The position numbers and the translations under genes are program-made. The notes under the pieces were generated by a model. That model was not told the DNA's origin and did no database searches. It worked only from the letters and a program-made list of their open reading frames with translations. Below, piece by piece: positions 1 to 11,409 of a stretch of 64,000 nt of DNA (position 1 is the stretch's first letter; every line of letters begins with the position of its first letter). Source of the stretch: Mesodorylaimus sp. YZB2_4 (taxonomy: Eukaryota > Nematoda > Enoplea > Dorylaimida > Dorylaimidae); the NCBI GenBank assembly GCA_030248295.1, contig JASANH010001141.1:1-64000 (forward strand), in the 5' to 3' direction.

Positions 1-886
1 TAGGTGTCATTCGTGGTGTCATCTTCCACATTAAATGGAGAGCGTTAGAGTATTCAGCTTTGGATAGGCTAAAAAATGATACTAACAATCATAACCAATC
101 TGGAGAGCATTGAAGCAAGTCCTGATTCTGAGTTTGATGGAAATGCGAAGGCAGCAGCAGTAGGTCTCAAGGCGCATTTAACTGATTCACGTTTCTACAC
201 AACTATGTAATTTCTGATGGATGTACTTTCAGCCCTGAAGCATTACTCTGAGAGTCTATTAAAAAGAAAGGCTGTCCTAATTGGTCAGGAACACAGCACA
301 GACTTGCTACTGAATGGATTAAGTGCTGCGAAATTTGGTAATTTTAAGCCAAAAACGTCAAAATTGCGCACCAAAAATAGGGAAATTTAGGGCCTGCGCA
401 CCCATTTTGTCAGGTGACTGCGCATTTATAGGCTAACGTTCTAAAGTTCAGACTGTCGGCATGTATGGCGACACCCACGTGCGGAGCTGTGTTCTTGCTT
501 GGCTGTTTCACCTTTGTCAGAATTCCCATGACTCATTATTACCTGTCAAAACAAGAGCAGAAACGCTACTTCTTTAGCTGTCAAACGACAGCTGCCATTG
601 GAACATGGCGATATACATACGCAGTGAAAAAATGAGCAGCATCATTCGCGGTCAGTCGTTTCGCCTAACCGGCTGAATTTTGAGCAAAAACTAGTCTTTG
701 CCGCAGCGCCCAGAGCTGAAGGTACTCGTGCTCGTAACATACTCGTATTCAAACTCTGATTGTGAGTGTATGAATGCCGAAAAATCCTCACACAGTTGCC
801 GTGAGCGCATCACTTTCGCATTTTTTTTCGCTTTGTCATCCTTCGGCTAACGGCTTCAGCAGGACCTTTATAAACTCACGATCAGT
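1..886. other. Unassigned 5' flank
   Basis: No convincing gene, RNA or repeat is seen here. The stretch is presumably intergenic and probably contains the promoter and leader of the ORF that starts near 887. Confidence 0.4.
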
Positions 887-2947
887 TTGGCGACAGGGTC
901 TTTCGCACGAGACTGCAGACTGCGAAAGGGCGATAATTTTGCTACAGCAATGACGGAAACTGCGATCGCCATTAGTAGACCCTTGATTCCAGTAGCCTTC
1001 GCAGGTGTCAGATGGGTCATTGTCACTGCTCTAAAAAAACTAGCCGATTGCTCAACTGGAGATCAACGTTTAATTTTTATGACATTAGCTTCGAAGATCC
1101 AACCAGATGCACAATCAATATTGGATGGCCTAAGTGGAATTCAGTCGAGCAAGCTCACCACTGCTGTTCAGTTTGCACAGAGAGGTATCACTAGTTTAAT
1201 ACTATGGGCCAGCAAAAATGAATTTGGTGATGTCGAATATGAAAATCTAAATACTCTGTTTGATGAGAGAAAATTTAATTTAGCAAGAATTATCGTCAAA
1301 TCGACGAATTTTCACGACGCCATGGAATATTTCAAGACCGCACTAAAAAAATCATCAGGTGTCTTTAATAATCCTCACAATTTACCAAAGACAAGGATTC
1401 AAGCCTTGGAAATTATGATTTTCTGTGTAACTATGCTGTATTGGAACGATCCATTGGGCTTGTTTATTAGATGGCGTCAAGAATTAGAATTCTTATTTCA
1501 AGATCAAGATTTAGCTAAATTAGTATTCTCTCGTCAGAGCATGCTTGCTAGGCTCCTAAAAAGCGGAAAGTCGGCGCGTAAGCAAATGATCGATCTATTA
1601 CGGTCATTGGGCAAAGCCGTCGAACAAATGGCGTCCCAGTACGTTTCTTCAGCCGATTCCATCTTTCTTAATGCGTTGGACTTTTCAAAGTTCTTAGACA
1701 ACAAAAGTGAACAATATCTTCGAAAAATTACTTCGAATGAAGTGACCAGAAATTTTCTTCCCGAATCCTGGTATTTCGAACATCATTCTTGGTTCGACTT
1801 GCCAGACACTTATCGATACAAAATACAGGATGATGAAAAGGGAGGGGGTTTCTTGATGGTTGACCTACCGTGGTTAGAATGGAGACAATACAACATCGCT
1901 TTGTTTAATTCAGGAGAAAAAATTCTCATTACCTCTGAATGTTTAAAGTATCTGGTAAAAGTCGAGCCCGGCCTACTTTGGGCCATCGATCGGGATCGTC
2001 ATGTTGTAGCTATCGAAACGAGGGCTTCTCCAGAAAATCGCCGACTTGTAAATGACGAGTCATCTTGGATAATGATGGGGGCAGCTGAACGAAGGAGCGA
2101 AGCTTACGTGAAGGCCAGAGAGAACAACTATATATCAATATTCGATACGAAAAGTGGCAAGTTGATGGCAGATAAGAAGATTGAGCTCCCCAGCGAGATA
2201 GACGAAGGAATCTTATTTGGCACTGCAGTCTTCGTAGTTGCTCCAAATGGACTGGTGATCTTTTATGACGAAAAAAGCCAAGAAAGGTATGCAATTTTAG
2301 CCCCGTACACAAAACTAGAGCCAGTAAATGCGATCAATCCCTCGCCAGCTGCCGATCTGCTTAATTTCGTTGGTCGTGATGGATCAGGCGTTTATTATTC
2401 TCAGCAATTTGAAACGTCAGTTTCCCAAAGCAAGCATACCTCTCTCTATTTCCCAGCGAGGGAACTGCTACATGCCTTCGCAAATAGCAAATTCATTGTT
2501 GCAAAAACGACCAGTGGTTACGAGTGTGTTATTCGAATTTCTATTGCCTATACCTACGCAGTATTCGGCCTTTTACGAATCGAAACTTGGCTATGGAAAA
2601 AATACAAAAAATTTACATTATTTGCGCAAAACTTTCTCTTGCCATATTCAGGCCCGATTCAAATTATCCATGAAACTGAGAAATTTGGAAAGTTGATTTT
2701 GGACGAAAATAGAAGGAAGAGTCTTTACACCGTCATCACGAGTCTTTTCGAGTATGCGGTACTTAAAACGGAAATAATTCTAAATGAGACTGGAATGATA
2801 TTTTCTACAAATAATATCAAGGATGACCTGGTATCAATTGCTAACATCATGATTCATAAACATGACATGATACATTACTTTGCCGATTCTGATATAATTT
2901 TAATCGCAGCAGAGTGCGTTATAACTAAGTTCTGTCTTATGAATTGA
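887..2947 (+). CDS. Orphan 686-residue protein, single open frame
   Basis: One uninterrupted frame of 686 codons is far too long to be chance, so this is almost certainly coding, but I do not recognise the family. The N-terminal 60 residues are mildly hydrophobic. The middle (about residues 80-330) reads as helical and charged, and residues 330-560 alternate short hydrophobic stretches like a beta-rich fold. No catalytic signature, signal peptide or clear membrane helix stands out. The first ATG is at 887; a second in-frame ATG about 20 codons downstream (near 950) is an equally plausible start, and the first 20 residues look less protein-like. The lack of introns contrasts with most other genes here, so it may be a lineage-specific gene or an old retrocopy. 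An 18-bp perfect hairpin follows about 80 bases after the stop. Confidence 0.75.
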   Translation: MATGSFARDCRLRKGDNFATAMTETAIAISRPLIPVAFAGVRWVIVTALKKLADCSTGDQRLIFMTLASKIQPDAQSILDGLSGIQSSKLTTAVQFAQRGITSLILWASKNEFGDVEYENLNTLFDERKFNLARIIVKSTNFHDAMEYFKTALKKSSGVFNNPHNLPKTRIQALEIMIFCVTMLYWNDPLGLFIRWRQELEFLFQDQDLAKLVFSRQSMLARLLKSGKSARKQMIDLLRSLGKAVEQMASQYVSSADSIFLNALDFSKFLDNKSEQYLRKITSNEVTRNFLPESWYFEHHSWFDLPDTYRYKIQDDEKGGGFLMVDLPWLEWRQYNIALFNSGEKILITSECLKYLVKVEPGLLWAIDRDRHVVAIETRASPENRRLVNDESSWIMMGAAERRSEAYVKARENNYISIFDTKSGKLMADKKIELPSEIDEGILFGTAVFVVAPNGLVIFYDEKSQERYAILAPYTKLEPVNAINPSPAADLLNFVGRDGSGVYYSQQFETSVSQSKHTSLYFPARELLHAFANSKFIVAKTTSGYECVIRISIAYTYAVFGLLRIETWLWKKYKKFTLFAQNFLLPYSGPIQIIHETEKFGKLILDENRRKSLYTVITSLFEYAVLKTEIILNETGMIFSTNNIKDDLVSIANIMIHKHDMIHYFADSDIILIAAECVITKFCLMN

Positions 2948-3023
2948 TAATTACCGCAAGTAGTATGTTGCTTTGATGTACAAACAATACAACAATAATT
3001 GAAGGTCTTCATACCACTTTTAT

Positions 3024-3066
3024 AACGTCCGAAATAGCCCCGTCATCCGGGGCTATTTCGGACGTT
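3024..3066. repeat. Perfect 18-bp-stem hairpin, first of three related sites
   Basis: An 18-base arm at 3024-3041 is perfectly complementary to 3049-3066 across a 7-base loop. The core TCCGAAATAGCCCC recurs as a decayed hairpin at 3231-3266 and as a half-site at 3798-3813. The recurrence suggests a small mobile or regulatory palindrome rather than a chance hairpin. Confidence 0.6.
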
Positions 3067-3230
3067 TTCTCCCTACTGCGTTAGAATTGCTATTGAATAT
3101 CTTACAAAAAATTCATGGAATCTGCAATCTAATGTATCAGTAGAATGCCAAGATGTTGAAGAATCGAAATATTGCGTGAAAAATCTCTTAGACTGCACAA
3201 GGAAGAAGTTTTTTGTAAAAAAACTGCTGG

Positions 3231-3266
3231 CGTCCGAAATTACCCAAGGATGGGGCTATGTCGGAT
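3231..3266. repeat. Decayed second copy of the TCCGAAATAGCCCC hairpin
   Basis: The left arm CGTCCGAAATTACCC pairs imperfectly with a right arm containing GGGGCTATGTCGGA. It is the same palindrome as at 3024-3066 with several substitutions. A lone half-site follows at about 3798. No coding sequence is supported between 2948 and 3910. Confidence 0.45.
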
Positions 3267-3924
3267 GACCAATCTAGACGAAGTGCACTCTCGTGAATCG
3301 ATGTCGGTATATAAAAAACAGTATAATATTGAGATTCAGCACTCGCATTTTGTAGAAAAAGCTAAATTTTTTTACCTTCACCACCTAATTATGAAAGTGA
3401 AAATTCATCTTTGAAAGGGGGGACCCTTGGGAAATAAAAAGTTTGCTTCTCAAATTATTGACATAGGGCTCTCTGGAGAACGTAGGCCAGAAAGACAAGG
3501 AAGCCAAGCAGCTTAGGAGGAAAAGCTGTCAAAAACCTAATTTCATCCAGCACATTCATTCGTGCCCAAACGCGAGAAAAAGTTCGCGACCAGAAAATCC
3601 CCTGAAATTTTTATAAGTTGAGAGTAATTGTGTTTTCTAACTGTATCTGATTTTTAGGTGGTGCACAGCGCTCGGTTTTGATAAAATAGAGTTTTAGCTA
3701 CAGAATGGTATATAAAACGACCAAGCTCAGCGGTGACGCTCTCTGTGGAAGTACTATCATAGTCTACACACAACTAGTTTCCGAAGTTGCCTCACTGGTC
3801 CGAAATAGCCCCAGATGACGGTATCTAGTGGGTTCATCGGCGGGCGTGCCTCAGAAACCGATCGTCGTTTTGTTGTTCTTCGACGCCCAATATAAGATGA
3901 ACAAGGCTTGTCAGTCGCTCGCGA

Positions 3925-4180
3925 ATTCGTCTACCTGGGCAGCAAATGACTGGGCTCGTCCAGGGTTCAAACCCCGGTGACGGAGGTCGGTTTGCGAACT
4001 ACAAACCCTCGATGATAGACAGAAGCCAAACCAACAGACATTCTCGGCCGGTTGTCCAACACCGACAGGGCTCACAACCCACCCGTCATCGTCCAAGGAA
4101 GTCGGTGGGGCGCAGAGGGACGCTGTTGTGCGCGCTGGGCCCGCAAAGCCTTGCTTGGGCTTGGAAAAATTGAAAATTAA
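3925..4180 (+). repeat. tRNA-derived SINE-like repeat, copy A
   Basis: A pol III B-box-like GGTTCAAACCC sits at about 3963. Several blocks are shared with the reverse complement of 24240-24560: the stretch CGGTTTGCGA and the stretches AGACAGAAGCCAAA and CATCGTCC follow in the same order and spacing. Two related dispersed copies with an internal B box support a tRNA-derived SINE family. The downstream end runs into an A-rich stretch near 4170-4200. The A box is not clear, so the 5' end is approximate. Confidence 0.55.
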
Positions 4181-4199
4181 AAGAAAAGATTCTGATCTC

Positions 4200-6717
4200 T
4201 TCACAAAAAAATGTAAAAGGGTGAAAGCCAACAAGAGAGCGACCACCTTTCATTTACTCCTCATCCACACACTGCCGATAGATACGCTTCCTACCAACAC
4301 ACTTAATCACCTCTAGCTCTCATTTGCATTCCCGACGCCTAACCTTTCCTTTCCTTACCTAATCGCGACCTTCGTACATATTCTTTCACTGGCCTTTCTA
4401 CCCGTGTAACCTTCTCGACTAACATACAAAAGTAACGCATGAACAAGATTAGAAGAATATACATAGCATTTACTTTTTGGGGTGGTCAAAAATTTTGTTT
4501 CCTCTCGACTTTGCATTTCCCCGTCTCCAACCAATTTTATAATAACACTTTCCCTGGGTATCAGATAAAAATTAATAAAAACGCCTTGTTGCCCAGCCTT
4601 GCTAAAAAGGTTCGTCGCATCAGAAACGTAGGCGGTAGAGCGAGAAGATGCACTGTGGGAAACGTCCTTTTTCCGTGCTGTGCGCAATGCCATTTCTGCT
4701 TGATGTAGTCAAAAACCGTTGTGACCTTTCCATGGACATTATGTACTGGGTAAAATCAACACGCCGCTGCTTATAAGTAGTTGTCATGAATGTCGTGGAG
4801 AGGTATGGAGGCGTGATCCATCCCTCTCTTCTGGAACCTTCCTCCCTCTGGTGGGCCCAGCTCGATTGCCCCTGAGTTCGGAAGGACGCCTAGCGCGGGA
4901 TTCTTCTGCTATCTTATTGTTTTCGTAATAAGATGCAGAATATTCACATTCACGCCAGGCAATCCATGGAGTCATGGCAGGCGATTTTAGCATTACATGA
5001 AAATTACAAATCACTCGTTGGGTGCTTCTGTACCCAAGGAAGGCAGGCACTATCATGGAACCGATGGCGGATTAGAGAAGTGATAATTGCACAGAGAGCA
5101 TACTGATGACCACTGGGATATAACTGGCGTTTGTTCCTGCTGCGTCTAGTTTCAATTCGTAAGGCAGCGACTCCTTGTTGTAGTATTTATGATCTCCATC
5201 TTGCTAGCCTCATTAAGAAGATTTTCACATTTTAATTTGTATTAGGGGGAAGGAAGTGCAAACTTAAAGCCATTAGGCATTGAGTTCCGGATTAGCTCGA
5301 TAGTCCACGTTTCCCGTAATTGGTTTAGCATATTGATATATTAGCGAGACGTTCGGGCAGAAAATATGCTTGGCGTAAGACACTGTACGTGGGTGAGCAC
5401 AAGTTTATCTTTACCCACGAAAACATGCTAGCTGCATACCAACGACTTGAATGACCTATGATATTTTCTTCAAAACCTTGTTATCATGTTGGGGAAAACA
5501 AGGTGAAGTTATTTTGAGTGTACTGTAGTTATTCCACCTCGTAGCTTTTCATAGCTAGGCCGGCAAGCCATCGAGTCGGATGCATGCACCGAAATTTCAG
5601 TGCCTTCTAGTACGTGAATGGAATATCAGGCATGTGGCATCCGTAAAAGGGCTGCCCTTGAATAAGAGAGGGTAGAAATTAATGAATTAAATTGAAATTA
5701 CGTGAATTCCAATCGGTTTCACGGGGAGTCACGAAGCAGGCGGGCTTGTTTGGAGTGTTGATCAAGATCGCGTGGTTCGTTTAGGCATGAGTGCCACAAG
5801 GGTGGAAATGCACTGGACGGGATGACCAAAAATCCCCTTGCTTCCTGTTCCGGATAAGACTACCCGGTTCTCTGCTGCTAGGTATATCTAGCTCCTTTCC
5901 TCTCCTCTCCACGACTTTCTTGGGCGAGCAAGGCTGATTGGTGTCGGGCTATGTTCTAAGATACGATGCAAGGGATTTCCAAACGAGGCTGTTCTCCTCT
6001 GCATTTAGCACTGACTTGCTTTCATTAGAGAGCATGTTAGCGTGCACGAGTACTATCTGTTTTGTTTCGGAATGTACAGTACACGCGCCACTATGCGGAA
6101 CGTGGAGTGCGTGTATATTTTCAAAGAAAACGGGTTATAGGGCATTATCTCCTCGTTCTGGCCTCTTTTCCTGTAGCGAGGAAGGTAGGAAATGTAAGAC
6201 CTCCTTATCGCAGCCTTGGTCCTCAGGTAATGCTGAGGTAAAAGTTTCCATCTCCGTGTATTTTTTTGCTGTTTCTCACGTAGACTTGTCTAGAAGGTTC
6301 TTTCAGCTGGCGCATGATGTGACGCAGAGCCAGGGGATGTGGCAGCAATAAGTTCCCTGAGAGCTCTGTCAGCTAGTTCTTCGATTTACGTACATCCTTG
6401 CGCATGGATAGTGCAGTGATATTTTATTGCTGGACCAGGAGTAACAGGAGCTGATTTCCGTAAATGTGTAGTTCTCTATCTTATTGTTGTGGACTCGTAG
6501 GTGGTCTCGCGAATAGGCAGTGTCCAGGGCGGTTGATGATAACAAGTGCGCTGCGCCCTGTTGTCTTTAATAGGCGTGACGCCAGCGAACTGTAGTGGAC
6601 ACCCGTTGCGTTGCTTCTCTGACGAGCACAACCTGCCTGCGCAAATATCGCTAATAAAAATGTCTTATCAGCAGCTGGCACATATCCTAGACTTCTTTCA
6701 GGCCATCTCGTCAACGA
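4200..6717. other. Gene-poor stretch
   Basis: No gene is supported. The longest frame (5938-6351, + strand) opens with GTG, has no recognisable composition or splice context, and is treated as chance. An acceptor-like pyrimidine tract ends near 6700, just before the receptor start, so a 5' untranslated exon of that gene may lie here. Confidence 0.4.
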
Positions 6718-7689
6718 ATGTACGCTCAAGCCGTTGGTAACATAGTTTTGGGATCGGTGGCCATCATCACGAATGCTGCCCTGATATGCGCCTTTCTCTC
6801 AAACAGACGACGTCGACGAGCTTACCCCTTGCTTCTAGCATTGGCGGTGGGAGATCTACTCAGCGCACTGTCATTCGTTGGCTATGGTGCCAATCGATTG
6901 CGTAAACAATTGACCAATGATTCGTTGCCTAACAGTCCGACCTTCTGCCTCTGCACTGTCTACCCCATTGTCACACCACTCAGTCAAATCTTGATCGCAT
7001 CGGTCACACTGTTTATCGCTGTCGATCGATTTCTAGGAATGCGTATGCCCCTTTTCTATTTCTGCACAATCAAACCAGTCAAATATTATCCATATTTGGT
7101 GATGATTGTGCTGGCTTCTCTGATATTCACTAGTATTGGCGTGTATCAGTACTTGACTCGATTGAAAACCATGCCGTGGGACTGTGGTACCCCGCAGTCC
7201 GTTAGCGACTCCTACAATAGCGTACGGTTCGGGGTAGCCGGTTTTGGAGGTCTGTTGGCGACGGGTATCTATTGCCTCGCAATGATACCCAGCCGATATC
7301 AATTTCGCGATTGCAGCGAGACGGAATTGAATGGCGAGGCTCGATTGACCAATGAGAAAAAGTCATCAAAGTCGTTGCCCCTCTCGTTCTTGCGCAGGCA
7401 ATCAAAAATCACCAAGGAAGTGTCATTCCTTATGCTAGCGACGTTTATCCTCTACGCCATCCCCATGTTCCAGTACTGGTTGCTGTTCGGCGTAAAACTC
7501 GAGTCGCCAATTCTATTAGCTGTTGCTCCCTACGCTGGCTGGCTCACTCTTGTTCACTCCACGCTCAATGTCATGCTCCTGTGTGCGCTTAGCCAGGATA
7601 TACGTACGATCTTGGTCAAAACTGTACTACCAGGGTTCTGTTGGAAGAAAACGGGAATGGTGATTGCTTCTGCTCCGAGCAGCAAATGA
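6718..7689 (+). CDS. Seven-transmembrane receptor, rhodopsin class, SRSX-like
   Basis: A 323-residue protein with seven hydrophobic helices in GPCR order. TM1 is about residues 6-29, TM2 about 38-62 (contains LALAVGDLLSAL), TM3 about 82-106 ending LFIAVDRFLG, TM4 near 120-142, TM5 near 170-192, TM6 near 236-260, TM7 near 265-290. The TM3 motif is DRF instead of DRY, and TM7 has HSTLNVMLL where NPxxY is expected. Both are usual for the nematode SRSX chemoreceptor-like clade, a family inference. It is intronless apart from a possible 5' leader exon, because a pyrimidine tract and AG precede the ATG by about 20 bases. The divergent relative at 59276-60201 shares the IAxDRxF motif. Ligand unknown; a sensory or peptide role at the plasma membrane is inferred. 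Confidence 0.82.
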   Translation: MYAQAVGNIVLGSVAIITNAALICAFLSNRRRRRAYPLLLALAVGDLLSALSFVGYGANRLRKQLTNDSLPNSPTFCLCTVYPIVTPLSQILIASVTLFIAVDRFLGMRMPLFYFCTIKPVKYYPYLVMIVLASLIFTSIGVYQYLTRLKTMPWDCGTPQSVSDSYNSVRFGVAGFGGLLATGIYCLAMIPSRYQFRDCSETELNGEARLTNEKKSSKSLPLSFLRRQSKITKEVSFLMLATFILYAIPMFQYWLLFGVKLESPILLAVAPYAGWLTLVHSTLNVMLLCALSQDIRTILVKTVLPGFCWKKTGMVIASAPSSK

Positions 7690-10600
7690 TCTACTCAGTG
7701 AAATTACCTGAAATGAGTCTGGCTGGCATGTATTTGCCTGCGCCTAGTTTTTTTTCACAGTACCTACCTTGTTGTTGGTGTCATAGATTTAAGGAGGTAC
7801 TCTTATGCATATATATTTGAGACTAAATACATTCGTGTCTATGATAAACTGGCACAACTCACATTCGATGGGCATTACTTGCACAGAGGACATACTGTAA
7901 TATGCAATCCACAAGGGACAAGAAACAGCGCGCATTTAGTTGTTTGTGATTTCATGGTCCAGTCAGGTGCGTAAGAGGAGAGAATTCAGTCTTGCCAATT
8001 ATACAAGAGAGAGCCTAGTCGGGTAATGCAATTGACAAGAATCGGGACGAGCTACGCGATGGGAAAAATCGCCTGGATGAATAAATCTCGGCTCAGTGTA
8101 TATGCTGGTACGAACACACGCAGATTTGATATACGATAGAGAGTTGCGTGGGCAGATGATTACTTCTAAAGGACCGTCTATGGCAAACTGCAAAATGGGG
8201 TTGACGCCAAATGACGCACAAGATGCTTGAATTATAAATCGTACTTAGTCAGAATGAGCCAAAAGCTGTCTACATGGCTCGGCTCATAAAAATTCTTTGT
8301 TATAATCGGCTTTTGTTCGAAGCTTGGCCGAGGGTTTGTAAGTTATTCCTTCAATTTGAACTTTCGAAAATGTGCGACGTAACCTGAGCACTGCGTTTTG
8401 GTCGGGTATTGAACTTTGTGGAAATCGCTGCCCCTGCAAGCTAGCGGATCTTGGCCTCGTCAGTACTCCAAAAAAACGGAATGCGCTTTGGTCAGGCTTG
8501 TCAAATTGCATGGAAGTTCATGCAATTGACTGAAGTACAGTGCGGTATTCCTCCTGTTCGTAGAATGGGTATGGTACAGAGCGCATCTAGGAGGAATACG
8601 GATGGTTTACCAAGCCAAGCGCATGACCTATACCGCATGGCCGCTATTTCGGCAGACATCATGCAAATCCTCCTCTTGTGTTCCTTCATCGGGGATAAAA
8701 CGTTGTATAAAATATAAGTACTCACGTGTGAATCATAACACATTGTACATTGCTCATTTGGATCACTCAATTTTTGGTTTTTTAAAATCATGTTGTCGAC
8801 TTCGTATTTCTGTATTTTCACAACTGACAAAAGTACCGATAAGGAAAATTGTAGGGAGGACTGTACTCGATTTATTCAAAACAAAATCCTTTAAATTATA
8901 CCTCTTTCATTTCTCCACGGTTAGTCTCTGTGTAACAGTGTACCCACGCTGTCATCGGCAGAGTGCCTAGGCCTGCTCACGCAGCGGGTTTTTTGTCGCA
9001 CAATAAACGCGGTAAAGCGAGGATTTTGGCATGATGTCTAAGCAACATGTACGAGACTAAATTCATGTCCACCCACACAGGCATACGCGTGAAGAACTGT
9101 ACTTGTACTTGTATTTATGTAAAACACATTCTTACAAAAAGCTACCCTAGCACCTGCTACCGCACGACCAAAAAAAACATCCGGTGCAGTTTTGCCAGAA
9201 GCACGCAGAGGCAAAATCTAAATGAAACCCTGCTGACAGCCAGCCATCTGCTGACAGATGTGTTGATGGATTTCCAGTGTCCCTAAAGGGCACCTGACGT
9301 GTACCTGAGATACTGAGAGCGGGTTGTTGGCGCTGCAAGAGGGGGTGGGGGAACTAATGTTCTGCAGTAACGATAAGCAGTCGTTGCTGCAAAATTTAGG
9401 ATGTGAACGATGCATCGTAAGCGCATATCGACGGGCTACGGGCTGCACTACTCTGATCAACGAGGAAATTATGGGAGGGAGAAAGGACTGAAATCTGTTG
9501 CCATTATTGGCCAATAACTCTGTTCTGTAACTGCTGTGCTTTCTCTAAGGACTACAGCTCTTGCGATCATGCTGAATCAGTCGGGCTGAAGAGAAGAACG
9601 GGCCGGCAAGCGGCACTAACACAGAGTGTGTGAAACAGTCATTGCTTGCAAGTAGGACAGTCACGCCCTTGGTCGCATACAGTATACACCTGAGTGTAGT
9701 CCTATCACCTGAGCAACATGGGTTATTCAAACGTCGTGGCGCAAACTCTGATCTCGTTAGAGTGCAACCCAATGTGTTTATGGCCCACTTCAATTCGAAA
9801 ATTGTTGTTTTGTCGCAGGAACGTTTCTGGATCTCAGAAGAGCATTTGACCAGGTCTCACACCCTCTGCTTGCAAACTGTGCACCATATTTCACCGAAAC
9901 AGATCCATTGGTTATCATGCTTTATCGATCTTAGAGGGTCGCCATCGAAGAATTGTTTCATAATATGGCATCATTTAGATCTATCTAGGGTACCACAGGG
10001 TAATACCAGGCGCTGCTTTCTCCGTCGCTTCGTGACTGTCGTACTGGTTTCCGCATCTGCATCTGCAGGCGAACGCTAACTATACGACCCTGTTCATTTC
10101 TTATCAAACTTTGGACGATATCGCTTGGAGGTAGCTTGCTATGTATATTGTACTTATGTACTAATTTTAGAATTCTTTTCCGGCTATGAAAGTATGTCGC
10201 CGAAGCTCAACGGCTTATGCACAAAATGTGCTGGCAGGCGCTAGATATGTCGTCTTCTCGCGCATTGCACCGATGTTTTGTGCCTTACATAATCTGTGGC
10301 GTTGCCTGCACTTCCTTCCCTTTTTGGTATCCGCAATCTCAAGATAACTGCTCTAAAATGTAAGGTCTGTTTCCAGGGGCATATTTTAAGAATAAAACGC
10401 ACCATGGGACTACACCTTCGTTGCTTTTCCTGATCTTATTTATCGTTGCTTTGTGTATTACAGTATAGAATATGTATTTTCGCCTCACCTCTCACTGTAG
10501 GCGTGGCAATCAGTGGCAATTTGCGCTATCGACTATCAGCCACTAAATCTAGATCTTTACTGATTTCCTCTCTTTGTCCTAGATTAAGCACGCCAGAGAG

Positions 10601-11400
10601 CAACAACAGCAAGCCTAGATGGTAGAAATTCACTTTTTTTCGATAAAGGCCTCAAGTAGCATTCAAATACTTGTTTGGCCTTTCAAGGTTCAAGCTCAAA
10701 TCGATGCCGAACCGTAAAAGATGTTTTCCTCCATCAGCAGTCGATACCGCCTACTGTTCTCCTGGCATGATTAGCCACGCGTCCTTGTCGTCATGACCAC
10801 GAATAGCCTTGAAGGTGCGTCACGGCTGTGCCGCACTCTCCGACTAAACGCTGCGCCCATGATTGGATATTTGGTTTTTCACGTTTTGTTATGATTCGAG
10901 CCGTTTCTACGCCAGAGTTGGAAATTTCTGCTAAACGACTTCACGCGAGAAACAGGTAAAGTTTCGAAAATATCAAATCTGACGCCGTATCGGTACGTTG
11001 ACCAAGGAAGACCTTGAGACGAGTATAAAATGAATGAAAGTAGTCGCCAAGACTAATAGACGAGTAGACGACGTGATTGCGACTTAATTGTTATAGGAGT
11101 CTGATGCGGGTGCAGATCACGTATACACCGAATGACTGCAGCCACAACATCCTTGCACTGGTCTTGTAACATGGCCTTCTTTCAGATCCAGAGTATCCTC
11201 ATCAACCAATTCACGGCGTGTCAGCGTCAGAACGGATTTCGAATTCGTTGACGACAGCGGCCTTGTAAGATCGTCGTATAAACTTTTACCAGCCATCACT
11301 TCCTCGTAACTGCTCTTTTCTCAGGATGACAGTACAAATACAGTCAAGCGATGGTCATTCAACCGAAAAAGGCGGGCTAAGACACCGGAAGTGAGGCGAA
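7690..11400. other. Gene-poor stretch
   Basis: No gene is supported over about 3.7 kb. Small frames on both strands lack splice context or family resemblance. Around 9905-10000 the + strand reads FIDLR followed later by RVPQGN, faintly like reverse-transcriptase motifs, but too short to call. Confidence 0.4.
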
Positions 11401-11409
11401 GTCGACGTA

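Noticed and set aside
3935..3990. tRNA gene at the B-box site
   Set aside because: No acceptor-stem or anticodon-arm pairing; shared with a dispersed repeat, so read as SINE.
5938..6351. 137-codon frame on the plus strand
   Set aside because: Starts with GTG, low coding likeness, no splice sites or neighbours to support it.
9900..10000. Faint reverse-transcriptase-like motifs (FIDLR, RVPQG)
   Set aside because: Too short and unordered compared with the clear LINE relics at 23660 and 35490.
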